NCBI RefSeq assembly: GCF_036885605.1 | Contig: NZ_CP142523.1 | Location: 2,170,001 to 2,234,000, forward strand | Source of the DNA: Janthinobacterium sp. TB1-E2 | GTDB lineage: Bacteria; Pseudomonadota; Gammaproteobacteria; Burkholderiales; Burkholderiaceae_D | Reading direction: 5' to 3' | Length of the DNA: 64,000 nucleotides | In this document: one piece after another, positions 15,676 to 23,452 of the stretch | Layout of the letters: every line of letters starts with the position of its first letter | Numbering within the stretch: position 1 is the stretch's first letter | The notes under the pieces: model-generated | Seen by the model: only the letters and a program-made list of their open reading frames with translations | Told to the model about the DNA's origin: nothing | The model's database searches: none | Program-made: the position numbers and the translations under genes

Positions 15676-17022
15676 TCAGCGGAATTGCTCGGTCGAAATA
15701 TCGAAACGCTTGAGCTTGTCGTACAGGGTTTTCTTGGGAATATTCAGGCTGGCCGCCGCGTCGATGACGTTGCCGTTGTGGCGGCGCAAGGCTTCCTCGA
15801 TGATGGAAATTTCGAACGTGTCCACTTGCTCGGCCAGCGACGCTTCGCGGCAGCCGGCCGGGCTCAGGGTGTCGTCGAGCAAGCCCAGCACGAAGCGGTC
15901 GGCCACATTGTGCAGCTCGCGCACATTGCCGGCCCAGCGCTGCGCCATCAGGGACGCGATCAGTTCACCGCTGACGAGGGCGGCCGGCTGGCCGTAGCGC
16001 AGCGCCGCCTGCAGTACGAAGAACTCGAACAGCAGCGGGATATCCTCGCGCCGGTTGCGCAAGGCGGGCAAAGTCAGGCTGGCCACGTTCAGGCGGTAAT
16101 ACAGGTCGGGACGGAATTTCCCCTGTTCCGCCAAGACATTCAAGTCTTCCTTGGCGGCGGCAATCACGCGGAAATTGACGGAAATGAGTTTGTTGGAACC
16201 GAGCCTCTCCACCTGCCGCTCCTGCAGCACGCGCAGCAGTTTCACTTGCAGGGCCAGCGGCATGCTTTCGATTTCATCGAGAAACAGGGTGCCGCCGTTC
16301 GCGTACTCGATCTTGCCGATGCGCTGGCGCTGCGCGCCTGTAAACGCGCCTTCCTCGTGGCCGAACAGTTCCGATTCGAAGATCGATTCGGGCAGGGCGC
16401 CGCAGTTGATCGCCACGAATGGATGATCGCGCCGCTCGCTGAAGTCGTGCAGGCAGCGGGCGATCAGTTCTTTTCCCGTCCCCGTTTCGCCGAGGATGAT
16501 GATATCGGCCGATTTCGGCGCCAGGTTCAGCACCAGCTGGCGCACCTTGGCCATGGCGGCGCTGCGGCCCACGATGCGTGCTTCGATGCCGACGCGCTGC
16601 TCGAGCTGGCGGCGCAAGTTCATGTTTTCCAGCACAAGGTGGCGCTTGTCGAGCGCGCGGCGGCACACTTCCACGAGCAAGTCGGCGGAAAACGGTTTTT
16701 CGATGAAATCGTAGGCGCCACGGCGCATGGCACCCACAGCCATCGACACGTCGCCGTGGCCGGTGACAAGGATGACGGGCAGGCTGGCATCCTGTGCCAC
16801 GGCGATATCGAGCAGTTTCAAGCCATCGATGCCCGGCAGCTTGATGTCGCTCAATAAAATGCCCGCAAATTCAGGCACCAGATAGGGCAGCGCCTCCTCG
16901 GCCGTGGCGACAGCCGTCACTTGCAAGCCCGCCAGTTCCAGCGATTGCCGGGCGCCCTTGCGCACGACGGCATCGTCTTCCACCAGCAGCACTTGCATGC
17001 CTTCAAAATTATTCTCGTGCAT
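15676..17022 (-). CDS. DctD-like sigma-54-dependent response regulator (NtrC family)
   Basis: The protein has 448 residues from the ATG at 17022, overlapping the kinase gene by 14 bases. The receiver domain (9-125) has acidic residues ED at 15-16, phosphoacceptor Asp59 and a conserved Lys. The AAA+ domain (about 145-380) has Walker A GETGTGKE, the sigma-54 contact loop GAFTGA and Walker B GGTLFLDE. A Fis-type helix-turn-helix closes the protein (residues 405-440, NVIDAAASLNIPKKTLYDKL). It should activate sigma-54 promoters after phosphorylation by its partner kinase. The likely target is the promoter at 21661-21677, ahead of the ABC genes in the same unit. DctD normally controls dicarboxylate uptake; the signal here is unknown. 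Confidence 0.93.
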   Translation of the reverse strand: MHENNFEGMQVLLVEDDAVVRKGARQSLELAGLQVTAVATAEEALPYLVPEFAGILLSDIKLPGIDGLKLLDIAVAQDASLPVILVTGHGDVSMAVGAMRRGAYDFIEKPFSADLLVEVCRRALDKRHLVLENMNLRRQLEQRVGIEARIVGRSAAMAKVRQLVLNLAPKSADIIILGETGTGKELIARCLHDFSERRDHPFVAINCGALPESIFESELFGHEEGAFTGAQRQRIGKIEYANGGTLFLDEIESMPLALQVKLLRVLQERQVERLGSNKLISVNFRVIAAAKEDLNVLAEQGKFRPDLYYRLNVASLTLPALRNRREDIPLLFEFFVLQAALRYGQPAALVSGELIASLMAQRWAGNVRELHNVADRFVLGLLDDTLSPAGCREASLAEQVDTFEISIIEEALRRHNGNVIDAAASLNIPKKTLYDKLKRFDISTEQFR

Positions 17023-18934
17023 CAGATGTTTCCTTGTCTCTCTCCCCCGGGTCGCAGCTCAGGGTGATGGTAAATTGTGCGCCGCCCCCTTCCTGCGCGC
17101 TGCGGTTGCGCACGGCCAGGGCGCTGCCGGCAGCGCGCAGTATGCCTGCGCTGATCGACAATCCCAAGCCCAGCCCGTGTTCCTTGGTGGTATAGAAGGG
17201 GTCGAAGATCTTGTCGAGCGAGGCCAGCGGGATGCCGGGGCCATTATCGGTGATATGCAGCACGGCAAGGCTGCCTTCGCGGCGCACCTGGAACCAGATT
17301 TGCACGGGCTCGTTTTCCGGCACGGCATCCATGGCGTTGGTGATCAGGTTGGTAAACACCTGTTCCAGGCCAATGGCGTTGCACAGCACGATGATGTCGT
17401 CCTCCAGCCAGCTTTCATGCAGGGTCAAACGCTGCGAGTTCTTGCGCGTGCGGATTTGCAGCATGGTTTGCGCGAACGCCTGGCGTACGCTGACGGGTTT
17501 GCGCGCATCGTCGCTACGCCGTGCAAAACCTTTCAGTTGCGACGTCACATAGCCGAGCCGCTTGACGAGGTCGGAAATGGTCGACAGGTTATCGAGCGCA
17601 TCGTCGATCTGGCCCCGCGCCAGGAACACCTTGGCATTGTCGGAAAACGTTTGCAGGGCGGCCAGCGGCTGGTTCAGCTCGTGCGTGACGCCGGCTGCCA
17701 TCTGGCCGATGGCCGCCAGCTTGCCGCTTTGCACCAGTTCCGCCTGGGCATAGCGCAAGGTTTGCTCGGCCCGCTCGCGTTCCGTCACCTCGGCTTGCAG
17801 GCGGCCGTTCGCGTGGACGAGGTCGGCCGTGCGCTGTTCTACCTTGATTTCCAGCTGTTCATAGGCGCGCGCCAGGGTTTGTTGCGCATTGAGCTTGTCG
17901 GCGATGCGGCGCCGGCGCTGGCGCGCATACATCAGGGCCAGCAGCAGCAAGGCCCAGCCCAGCGCGGCGGCGATGGCCGCGTTGCGCGCCGCCTCATTCA
18001 CCTGGTCGAGCTCGGCCAGCACCGTGATCTGCCATTGCAGCGGCCCCAGCGCGCGGTTCACGGCCAGGTAGTCGGCGCTGCCGGACAGGGCGGGGGTATC
18101 GCCCGTCTGCGGACGTTCCAGGGTCATCACGCTGGCGCCGTCGGCGAACTGGCGGCTGACGCGGTGCGGCAGGATGGGGAGATTCTCTTGCAGGAACTGG
18201 CGCTGTTCGCTGATGTCTTTCTTCGCGTCCGGCGACAGCGGGGCCAGGGTCTTGAACTTGAAGGCGGGCGTGGTGGCCAGGATGATCACGCCATTTGCAT
18301 CCTTGACCCAGATCTGTTCGCCCGCGCCGGGCGTGCGCCACGATTGCTCGATCCAGTCCAGGTTGACCTTGGCGGCGACGATGCCGATGATGCGTCCGTC
18401 GCGCTGCACGGGCTGCGAAATGAAATAGCCGGCCTCGAAGGTGGAAAAGCCGATGCCGTAAAAGCGGCCGATGCCGCCCGCGATCGCGTTCTTGAAATAC
18501 GGACGGAAACCGTAGTTGACACCCACGTACGAGCTGCGGTCTTGCCAGTTGCTTGACGCCAGGGTCGTGCCCTTGTCGTCGAGCACGTAGACGGCAAAGG
18601 CGCCTGCGCGGCGGTTCATGTCGACCAGGTAGGCGTTGATTTGCGTGACTTTGTCGGCGCTGGGCTGCTCCAGCAATTGCGCCACCGCATCGCTCTGGGC
18701 CACGGCCAGGGGCAGGAATTCGTACTTGTTGAGGGCGCCGCCGATGGATGCCGCATACAGTTCCGCGCGCGAATCGAGGGTGCGGTGCAATTCGTCGAGC
18801 TGGCGCTGCTTGACCCAGGCATACGACGCCCACGTCAGCACGGCCAGCGACCCCACGGCCAGCAGGGGGACGAATGGCCTTGGGGTCTGACCCGCCGGGT
18901 CAGACCCCAAATAAGTTTGCGGTCGCTTAATCAA
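17009..18934 (-). CDS. DctB-like membrane sensor histidine kinase
   Basis: The protein has up to 641 residues. One membrane helix lies near 24-43. A periplasmic Cache-type sensor follows (about 45-300, with YFKNAIAGGIGRFYG and GYFISQPV), then a second helix near 305-325. After a coiled coil (330-390) comes the dimerisation domain with His418 in GVTHELNQPLAAL, and an ATPase domain with the N box and DNGPGIP. It should phosphorylate the DctD-like regulator. The start is uncertain: the only upstream option is a TTG at 18934 whose ribosome-binding site is too close, and there is no ATG before the first helix. Codons 9-19 lie in a perfect palindrome. The gene begins six bases after the ABC ATPase gene, implying one transcript. 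Confidence 0.9.
   Translation of the reverse strand: MIKRPQTYLGSDPAGQTPRPFVPLLAVGSLAVLTWASYAWVKQRQLDELHRTLDSRAELYAASIGGALNKYEFLPLAVAQSDAVAQLLEQPSADKVTQINAYLVDMNRRAGAFAVYVLDDKGTTLASSNWQDRSSYVGVNYGFRPYFKNAIAGGIGRFYGIGFSTFEAGYFISQPVQRDGRIIGIVAAKVNLDWIEQSWRTPGAGEQIWVKDANGVIILATTPAFKFKTLAPLSPDAKKDISEQRQFLQENLPILPHRVSRQFADGASVMTLERPQTGDTPALSGSADYLAVNRALGPLQWQITVLAELDQVNEAARNAAIAAALGWALLLLALMYARQRRRRIADKLNAQQTLARAYEQLEIKVEQRTADLVHANGRLQAEVTERERAEQTLRYAQAELVQSGKLAAIGQMAAGVTHELNQPLAALQTFSDNAKVFLARGQIDDALDNLSTISDLVKRLGYVTSQLKGFARRSDDARKPVSVRQAFAQTMLQIRTRKNSQRLTLHESWLEDDIIVLCNAIGLEQVFTNLITNAMDAVPENEPVQIWFQVRREGSLAVLHITDNGPGIPLASLDKIFDPFYTTKEHGLGLGLSISAGILRAAGSALAVRNRSAQEGGGAQFTITLSCDPGERDKETSDARE
18880..18910. 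repeat. Perfect 31-base palindrome (GGGGTCTGACCC type) at the kinase gene start
   Basis: The arms TTGGGGTCTGACCC and GGGTCAGACCCCAA (14 bases each) flank a GCC spacer. The repeat lies inside the predicted kinase reading frame and 31 bases after the ABC ATPase stop codon. As RNA it would form a very stable hairpin, which could lower downstream expression or protect the upstream mRNA. It has the look of a REP-type dispersed palindrome. Only one copy is in this window, so its dispersal must be checked in the genome. Confidence 0.75.
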
Positions 18935-18940
18935 GCTCCC

Positions 18941-19732
18941 TCAATCGGCGGTACTGGCCATGGTTTCGGCATTGTGATGACGCTGCTGCTCTTCCATCAC
19001 CATCTCGCCCAGCATGCGCTTGAGGCGGTTGAACTCGGGGTCGCTCGGGTCGCGCGGGCGGGGCAGGTCGATGGCCACGTCGCGCTTGATGGTGCCGGGA
19101 CGGTAGGTCATGACGATGGTGCGGTCGGCCAGGTAGATCGATTCCTCGATCGAGTGCGTGACGAACACGATGGTGGTGCCGAAGACTTTCCAGATTTTCA
19201 GCAATTCATCTTGCAGGTTGCGTCGCGTCAAGGCGTCCAGCGCGCCGAACGGTTCATCCATCAGCATGATCGGCGAATCGAGGGCCAGCACGCGGGCGAT
19301 GGCCACGCGCTGGCGCATGCCGCCCGACAAGTCTTTCGGGTAGCGGGCACGGAATTCCGTCAAGCCCAGCATGCTCAGCAGCATGTCGACCCGCTCCTTG
19401 ATCTCGGCCGGCGTCTTGCCGGCGATTTCCAGGCCAAAAGCGATATTGCTCTCGATGGTCATCCAGGGGAACAGCGCGTATTCCTGGAACACCATGCCGC
19501 GGTCGGGGCCGGGCTCGGTGATCAGCTTGCCGCCGGCCAGGATCTGGCCCGACGTCGGCTGCGAAAAGCCGGCGATGGCGTTGAGCAGGGTCGACTTGCC
19601 GCAGCCGGACGGTCCCAGCAGGCAGATGAATTCGCCGCTGGCGATTTCCAGGTTGATGTCCTTCAGGGCGATGACGTCCGCGCCGCCCGTGGTGAAGATT
19701 TTATTGACTGCATTGATATTGATCGTGGTCAT
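18941..19732 (-). CDS. ABC transporter ATP-binding protein, nitrate/sulfonate/taurine (NitT/TauT) family
   Basis: The protein has 263 residues. I chose the ATG at 19732 (MTTINI...), which has GAGAGGAAC upstream; a longer frame lacks a ribosome site. Walker A is GPSGCGKST, the signature is LSGGMRQRVAIA, and Walker B with D-loop is LMDEPFGALDALTR, followed by the switch His in FVTHS. This is the standard TauB/SsuB form. It should power uptake through the permease encoded just upstream, with 11 bases between the genes. The C-terminus (about 235-263) is a short polar tail, QQRHHNAETMASTAD. The substrate cannot be read from the ATPase. Confidence 0.95.
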   Translation of the reverse strand: MTTININAVNKIFTTGGADVIALKDINLEIASGEFICLLGPSGCGKSTLLNAIAGFSQPTSGQILAGGKLITEPGPDRGMVFQEYALFPWMTIESNIAFGLEIAGKTPAEIKERVDMLLSMLGLTEFRARYPKDLSGGMRQRVAIARVLALDSPIMLMDEPFGALDALTRRNLQDELLKIWKVFGTTIVFVTHSIEESIYLADRTIVMTYRPGTIKRDVAIDLPRPRDPSDPEFNRLKRMLGEMVMEEQQRHHNAETMASTAD

Positions 19733-19743
19733 GGCCGTTCCTC

Positions 19744-20565
19744 TCAGTGTTCCAGGCCGCGGTGCCACTGCAGCAAATGATTATTCAGGGCATTCATGGC
19801 GATATCGATGGCCAGGCCGAACAGGCCGATGGTAAACATGCCGGCGATAATCTTGTCGGACCAGAAGTACTCGCGCGCTTCCAGGATGCGGAAACCGAGG
19901 CCGCTGTTGACGGCGATCATTTCCGCTACGATCACGACGATGAAGGCCGTGCCCATGCCGATGCGCGCGCCGGCCAGGATGTACGGCGTGGCGGCCGGCA
20001 GGATGACGCGGCGGAACATCGTCATCTGGCTGGCGCCCAGGTTGCGTGCGGCGCGGATATAGATGCCGTCGACCTGGCGCACGCCGGCGATGGTATTCAT
20101 CAGCACGGGGAAGAAGGAGCCGATGCTGATCAGGAAGAAGGCGGGCGGATTGCCCAGGCCGAACCACAAGATTGCCAGCGGAATGTAGGCGATCGGCGGA
20201 ATCGGGCGCAGCACCTGCACCAGCGGGTCGAACAGTTTATAGATGGTCTTGTTGGTGCCCATCAGCAAGCCTAGCGGCAAAGCCAGGCCGGCACCGATGG
20301 CAAAGCCGCCCAGCACGCGCGACAGGCTGGCCCAGGCGTCGTGCGGCAATTCGCCGGAGAACATCCACACGAGGTAATTGCCCGCTTCGGGCGTGTACGC
20401 TTCCATGGGAATCAGGTATTCATACCACTTCACGACCACGGCGACGGGCGAGGGCAGGATTTGCGGGTTGATCCAGCCGAACGTGGACATGGCTTGCCAC
20501 AGCAGCAGCACGGCGACGGGCACGGCGGCGCCGTGCGCGAAGCGTTTCATCATTTGAATATTCAT
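19744..20565 (-). CDS. ABC transporter permease, NitT/TauT family
   Basis: The protein has 273 residues from the ATG at 20565. Six membrane helices are visible, from about residue 12 (AVPVAVLLLWQAMS) to 262. The coupling-loop region contains AARNLGASQMTMFRRVILPAATPYILAG, which docks on the ATPase. The family (TauC/SsuC/NrtB) imports small anionic or heterocyclic compounds such as nitrate, taurine, sulfonates or thiamine precursors. The gene is 15 bases from the binding-protein gene and 11 from the ATPase gene, so the three form one operon. Confidence 0.93.
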   Translation of the reverse strand: MNIQMMKRFAHGAAVPVAVLLLWQAMSTFGWINPQILPSPVAVVVKWYEYLIPMEAYTPEAGNYLVWMFSGELPHDAWASLSRVLGGFAIGAGLALPLGLLMGTNKTIYKLFDPLVQVLRPIPPIAYIPLAILWFGLGNPPAFFLISIGSFFPVLMNTIAGVRQVDGIYIRAARNLGASQMTMFRRVILPAATPYILAGARIGMGTAFIVVIVAEMIAVNSGLGFRILEAREYFWSDKIIAGMFTIGLFGLAIDIAMNALNNHLLQWHRGLEH

Positions 20566-20580
20566 CGTGACACTTTCAGA

Positions 20581-21582
20581 TTAGCGAGGTGCGTAGGACT
20601 TCTTGGCTTTTTCCAGCAGATCCAGCTTGACCCAATCCTTGGCGGCAGGCGCTTTGGCCATGCGGCCCACTCCGAATTTCACCATGTAGTCGGTGGTCAG
20701 CTGCACGTGGCTTTGCGTGATGTCTTCCGTGAAGATGGCGTTGTCGATGGCGTCGCGGTAATCGTCAGAGGTGATCTGGTTCTTGAACATCGATTCGCGC
20801 ACGTATTTTTCCGCCAGTTTCGGGTCGGCCAAAAATGCCCGCGTGGCGGCGACGAAGCAATCCATGAAGCGCTGGGCCACGGCCGGCTTTTCCTTGTACA
20901 TTTTTTCCGTCATCACGAGCGCGCGCACGGGCTCGCCCAGCGGCGTGTCGTAGGGCTTGATGATGGCCGCGCCATATTTCTTGTGGATGGCCTGGGTCGA
21001 GTACGGCTCGGACTGGCTCATGACGTCGATATCCTTGGTCAGCAGCGCCTGGTTCAGGTCCGGGTAGCCCATGTACAGGATCTGCACGTCCTTGCCCGGT
21101 TTGTCGGACCAGGTCAGCTTGGCTTTGGTCAATTCGGCAAACAGCAGGATTTCCTGCGGACCGCCGCGCGTGACGCCGACTTTCTTGCCTTTCAGGTCGG
21201 CGATACCCTTGATGTTCAGGTCGGGACGGCCGACGATCTGCACGCCGCCCTTGGCAAAGCCGCCCACCAGGTACACGGGCAAGCCCGTGGCGCGGCCCGT
21301 GATGGCCGCTTCCAGCGCGCTGGCGGATACGTCGATTTCGCCGGCGATCATGGCCGGCACGATGTCGAGGCCCTTGGCGAAAATGCGCTCTTCGATCTTC
21401 AGGTCGTATTTCGGCGCGATTTCCTTCATGTAGGCGACGGCGCCGTAATGGGCGAATTTCAGGTTGCCCAGGCGTACGGTATCGGCCGCGTGGACGGCCA
21501 GCGGGAATTGCGCGGCCAGTGCGACGGCCACGGCCAGTGCCTTGGTGTTGAGGAAGGACGAGATGCGGAAGGTGCTTGCCAT
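20581..21582 (-). CDS. NMT1/TauA-like ABC substrate-binding protein
   Basis: The protein has 333 residues from the ATG at 21582, with GGAG eight bases upstream. The signal peptide (1-32) ends VHA-A and has no lipobox, so the protein is periplasmic and soluble. The fold is a periplasmic binding protein type II: DTVRLGNLKFAHYGAVAYMK, IKGIADLKGKKVGVTRGGPQ and GEIDVSASALEAAI match the nitrate/sulfonate/NMT1 class. The ligand is not evident. It is the first gene of the unit and sits directly behind a sigma-54 promoter. Sensing by a DctB-type kinase in the same operon suggests a carbon or nitrogen source available in the environment. Confidence 0.92.
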   Translation of the reverse strand: MASTFRISSFLNTKALAVAVALAAQFPLAVHAADTVRLGNLKFAHYGAVAYMKEIAPKYDLKIEERIFAKGLDIVPAMIAGEIDVSASALEAAITGRATGLPVYLVGGFAKGGVQIVGRPDLNIKGIADLKGKKVGVTRGGPQEILLFAELTKAKLTWSDKPGKDVQILYMGYPDLNQALLTKDIDVMSQSEPYSTQAIHKKYGAAIIKPYDTPLGEPVRALVMTEKMYKEKPAVAQRFMDCFVAATRAFLADPKLAEKYVRESMFKNQITSDDYRDAIDNAIFTEDITQSHVQLTTDYMVKFGVGRMAKAPAAKDWVKLDLLEKAKKSYAPR

Positions 21583-21626
21583 GCTGTTGTCTCCAAAAGG
21601 TAGATGGTTTTTATATAGTGGGTCAG

Positions 21627-21646
21627 GCCGCCGCTCTGATGGCGGC
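21627..21646 (-). promoter_or_regulatory. Hairpin in the leader of the ABC/two-component operon
   Basis: The arms GCCGCC (21627-21632) and GGCGGC (21641-21646) can pair around an eight-base loop. It lies just after the predicted transcription start near 21650 and 45 bases before the first start codon. It may stabilise the 5' end of the mRNA; no riboswitch fold is recognisable. Confidence 0.4.
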
Positions 21647-21660
21647 TATGAAAATATAAA

Positions 21661-21677
21661 AGCATCTTCCGTGCCAG
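21661..21677 (-). promoter_or_regulatory. Sigma-54 (-24/-12) promoter of the ABC/dctBD-like operon
   Basis: Read on the minus strand the sequence is CTGGCACGGAAGATGCT. It matches the sigma-54 consensus TGGCACG-N4-TTGCW at all positions but one, with the required GG-N10-GC spacing. The start of transcription would be near 21650, giving a 68-base leader. The presence of a GAFTGA-containing activator in the same operon makes this assignment convincing. Confidence 0.8.
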
Positions 21678-21759
21678 TGGAGCGCATTTTGGCGTTTATT
21701 GCAAGTGATTGTTTATAAAGGTTTAATTTGAATCTATTGAAATTGGGAAATGGCGAGAT

Positions 21760-21805
21760 TCCGCCTTTCCGCACGGCGAGGGGAAAGACTGTGCGGATTG
21801 CCGCA
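21760..21805. promoter_or_regulatory. Upstream activator sites for the sigma-54 promoter
   Basis: A perfect dyad TGCGG-ATTG-CCGCA lies at 21792-21805. A degenerate copy, TCCGC-CTTT-CCGCA, lies at 21760-21773, with centres 32 bases apart, or three helical turns. They are about 90-125 bases upstream of the -24 element, the normal distance for NtrC-family enhancers. The CGG-N4-CCG layout resembles sites described for DctD/AauR-type regulators, so the DctD-like protein is the likely binder. Confidence 0.6.
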
Positions 21806-21880
21806 TTTTGACGGGCGGGTTCGATGTCGGCTGCGGGCTCACAGCAGGTGAACCTTCATGGCGCGACCGACTCCAATCGT

Positions 21881-21914
21881 AAAAAAACGCGTTGCAAACA
21901 GGCTGGCAACGCGT
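21881..21914 (-). terminator. Intrinsic terminator of the small lipoprotein gene
   Basis: Nine-base arms ACGCGTTGC (21887-21895) and GCAACGCGT (21906-21914) enclose a ten-base loop. On the minus strand the hairpin is followed by seven T (21881-21887). It lies 65 bases after the stop of the gene at 21980-22216 and insulates the sigma-54 control region from it. Confidence 0.85.
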
Positions 21915-21979
21915 AACTCCCCCGTGGAGTAGGGGCGGCGCCGCACGGGCGCCTGATGGATGGGCTCCGTCTGCCGGGC

Positions 21980-22216
21980 TTACTTCGGTGCCGTGGCGGG
22001 AGGCAGTGCCGGCGCGGTGGCCGGGTCCGTCAGCGGGGCAGGCGGCGTCGTGCTGCCAGGACCGGCTTCCGGCGTGGCTGGCGCGACGGGTGGCGGCATC
22101 ACTTGGGGGGCGGAAGCGGGGTTGGGCGCCGTTTCGGGCAGCGGCGCGTCGGCCGGTTTTTTGCAGGCGGACAAGGTGATCAGGGCGGCGGCGGCCAGCA
22201 GACTGGGCATATTCAT
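21980..22216 (-). CDS. Small Pro/Ala-rich lipoprotein
   Basis: The protein has 78 residues from the ATG at 22216, with AAAGGAACC upstream. The signal peptide ends in the lipobox LSAC at about residue 18, followed by KKPAD. The rest is a Pro/Ala/Thr-rich segment (PPPVAPATPEAGPG, TDPATAPALPP) with no folded domain visible. Such tails are often flexible spacers to the cell wall. Its own terminator follows at 21881-21914, so it is monocistronic. Function is unknown. Confidence 0.7.
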   Translation of the reverse strand: MNMPSLLAAAALITLSACKKPADAPLPETAPNPASAPQVMPPPVAPATPEAGPGSTTPPAPLTDPATAPALPPATAPK

Positions 22217-22563
22217 GATGGTTCCTTTGCAAAGTATCAAGATTGGCGCGATGCGGGCAGCGGGTGCCGCGCGCGAAGCTTGAATTTATTGCAAGGATGG
22301 CGACGCTTCTGTTCGCTATTTCACTTTGTGCGCGTATGCGAGCGCACGGTTTTTAGATGTCTTTTATAGATGCATTGAGAGAAATAATTCAACAAGGCAA
22401 TATTTTTCACTTTCTTGCTTCTAATGTTCGTTAACGCACAGACCAGTGAGGATCAGGATGGCATTCTGTGTCCAGACGCTCAGGATTCGTTGCGTTCTGG
22501 TATAAAAATTGCCAAGAACTTAACAATCCGGGCTACCGGCAATCGTTTAAAAGGAGTATTCAA
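22217..22563. other. 347-base intergenic region, AT-rich in the middle
   Basis: No gene is visible between the divergent small lipoprotein and winged-helix-like genes. A hairpin GTGCGC-N8-GCGCAC followed by GGTTTTT lies at 22328-22354 on the plus strand and looks like a weak terminator, though no plus-strand gene precedes it. AGGAG at about 22552 marks the start of the next gene. A TATAAAA stretch at about 22500 could be its -10 box. Confidence 0.4.
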
Positions 22564-23184
22564 ATGCATGCAATGACTCAGTCTCACGTGAAGAGCGAAT
22601 TAAAGGCAGCGCACCAGGAACTTCGTAGCCCCGAAAAAGGCTCGCAAATGGTAGAACGCGCAGCACCCATCCCCCCGGAACGCATGAATCCCATTTCCAT
22701 GGCACCGATCGAGCGCGTGCGTTCGACGTCGGCCACCCTGCGCCGCATCGAAAACATGCAAAAGCTGATCGGCGAATTGTCGCTGCACGAGATGCTGGCA
22801 GACGAAATCGCCTGGTTCCTCAAGTTTTCGCCATCGGGCGCCCGCAAATACATCCGCGACCTGCGCGAAGCGGGCGTGATCGAACTGGCCCGCTACATCG
22901 AAGGCACCGCCACCTACCTGGGCAAGGCAGTGTACCAGCTGACGCCGGATCCTGAGCGCGTGCGCGCCTTCCTGGCCGCCATCGTCCAGCCAAAACGCGA
23001 AGGCGCGCCACCGCGCAAGGACCGTCCCGGCCTGCGCGAGCAAAGCATGGCAGGCAGCGGCCGTCACTTCCACATCCTGGCCGATGACACGCATTACGCC
23101 ATCCGCGTCAACCGCGGTCCCGTGACGCGCGATCCGCTGGTGGCAGCCTTGTTCGGAGCGCCGCAGCAAAAATCTGCCGAGTAA
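22564..23184 (+). CDS. Putative winged-helix DNA-binding regulator
   Basis: The protein has 206 residues from the ATG at 22564, with AGGAG eight bases upstream. The first 55 residues are polar and probably flexible. Residues 60-140 look like a winged helix: LRRIENMQKLIGELSLHEM, then DEIAWFLKFSPSGARKYIRDLREAGVIE with a recognition helix, then a wing containing TYLGKAVYQL. This resembles ArsR/MarR-like folds. The C-terminal part (AGSGRHFHILADDTHYAIRV) may be a sensing or dimer region, but no ligand motif is evident. A strong intrinsic terminator follows at 23257. Its targets are not evident from the neighbours. Confidence 0.65.
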   Translation: MHAMTQSHVKSELKAAHQELRSPEKGSQMVERAAPIPPERMNPISMAPIERVRSTSATLRRIENMQKLIGELSLHEMLADEIAWFLKFSPSGARKYIRDLREAGVIELARYIEGTATYLGKAVYQLTPDPERVRAFLAAIVQPKREGAPPRKDRPGLREQSMAGSGRHFHILADDTHYAIRVNRGPVTRDPLVAALFGAPQQKSAE

Positions 23185-23256
23185 AAACGCGTCTGAGCGG
23201 CCGCCTGGCGGCCGGCGGGCGGAATGCTTGTGGTTTTGATTCTCAGATGCATGTCG

Positions 23257-23283
23257 AAAGCCGGGTTGCAACCCGGCTTTTGG
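23257..23283 (+). terminator. Intrinsic terminator
   Basis: Perfect 11-base arms AAAGCCGGGTT and AACCCGGCTTT with a GC loop are followed by a T-run. It lies 72 bases after the winged-helix-like gene and closes that transcript. Confidence 0.85.
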
Positions 23284-23452
23284 CGTTGGGACAGGCCGTT
23301 TCATGTCGTCTGATTGAAAAGACTGCAAGCATCCCCATGTGGGCTGGACTGCTGCCCGCAACGCGCGGGTTCACTTGAAGGAGCTTGTCCTTGTCTGCCT
23401 ACGCCGCCTCGTTATCGTGTCTGCCACTGCCTTGCCTGAAACGGGACTTCGC

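Noticed and set aside
22328-22354. Small RNA ending in a GTGCGC hairpin and T-run
   Set aside because: No promoter could be recognised on the plus strand upstream; kept only as a note in the intergenic entry.
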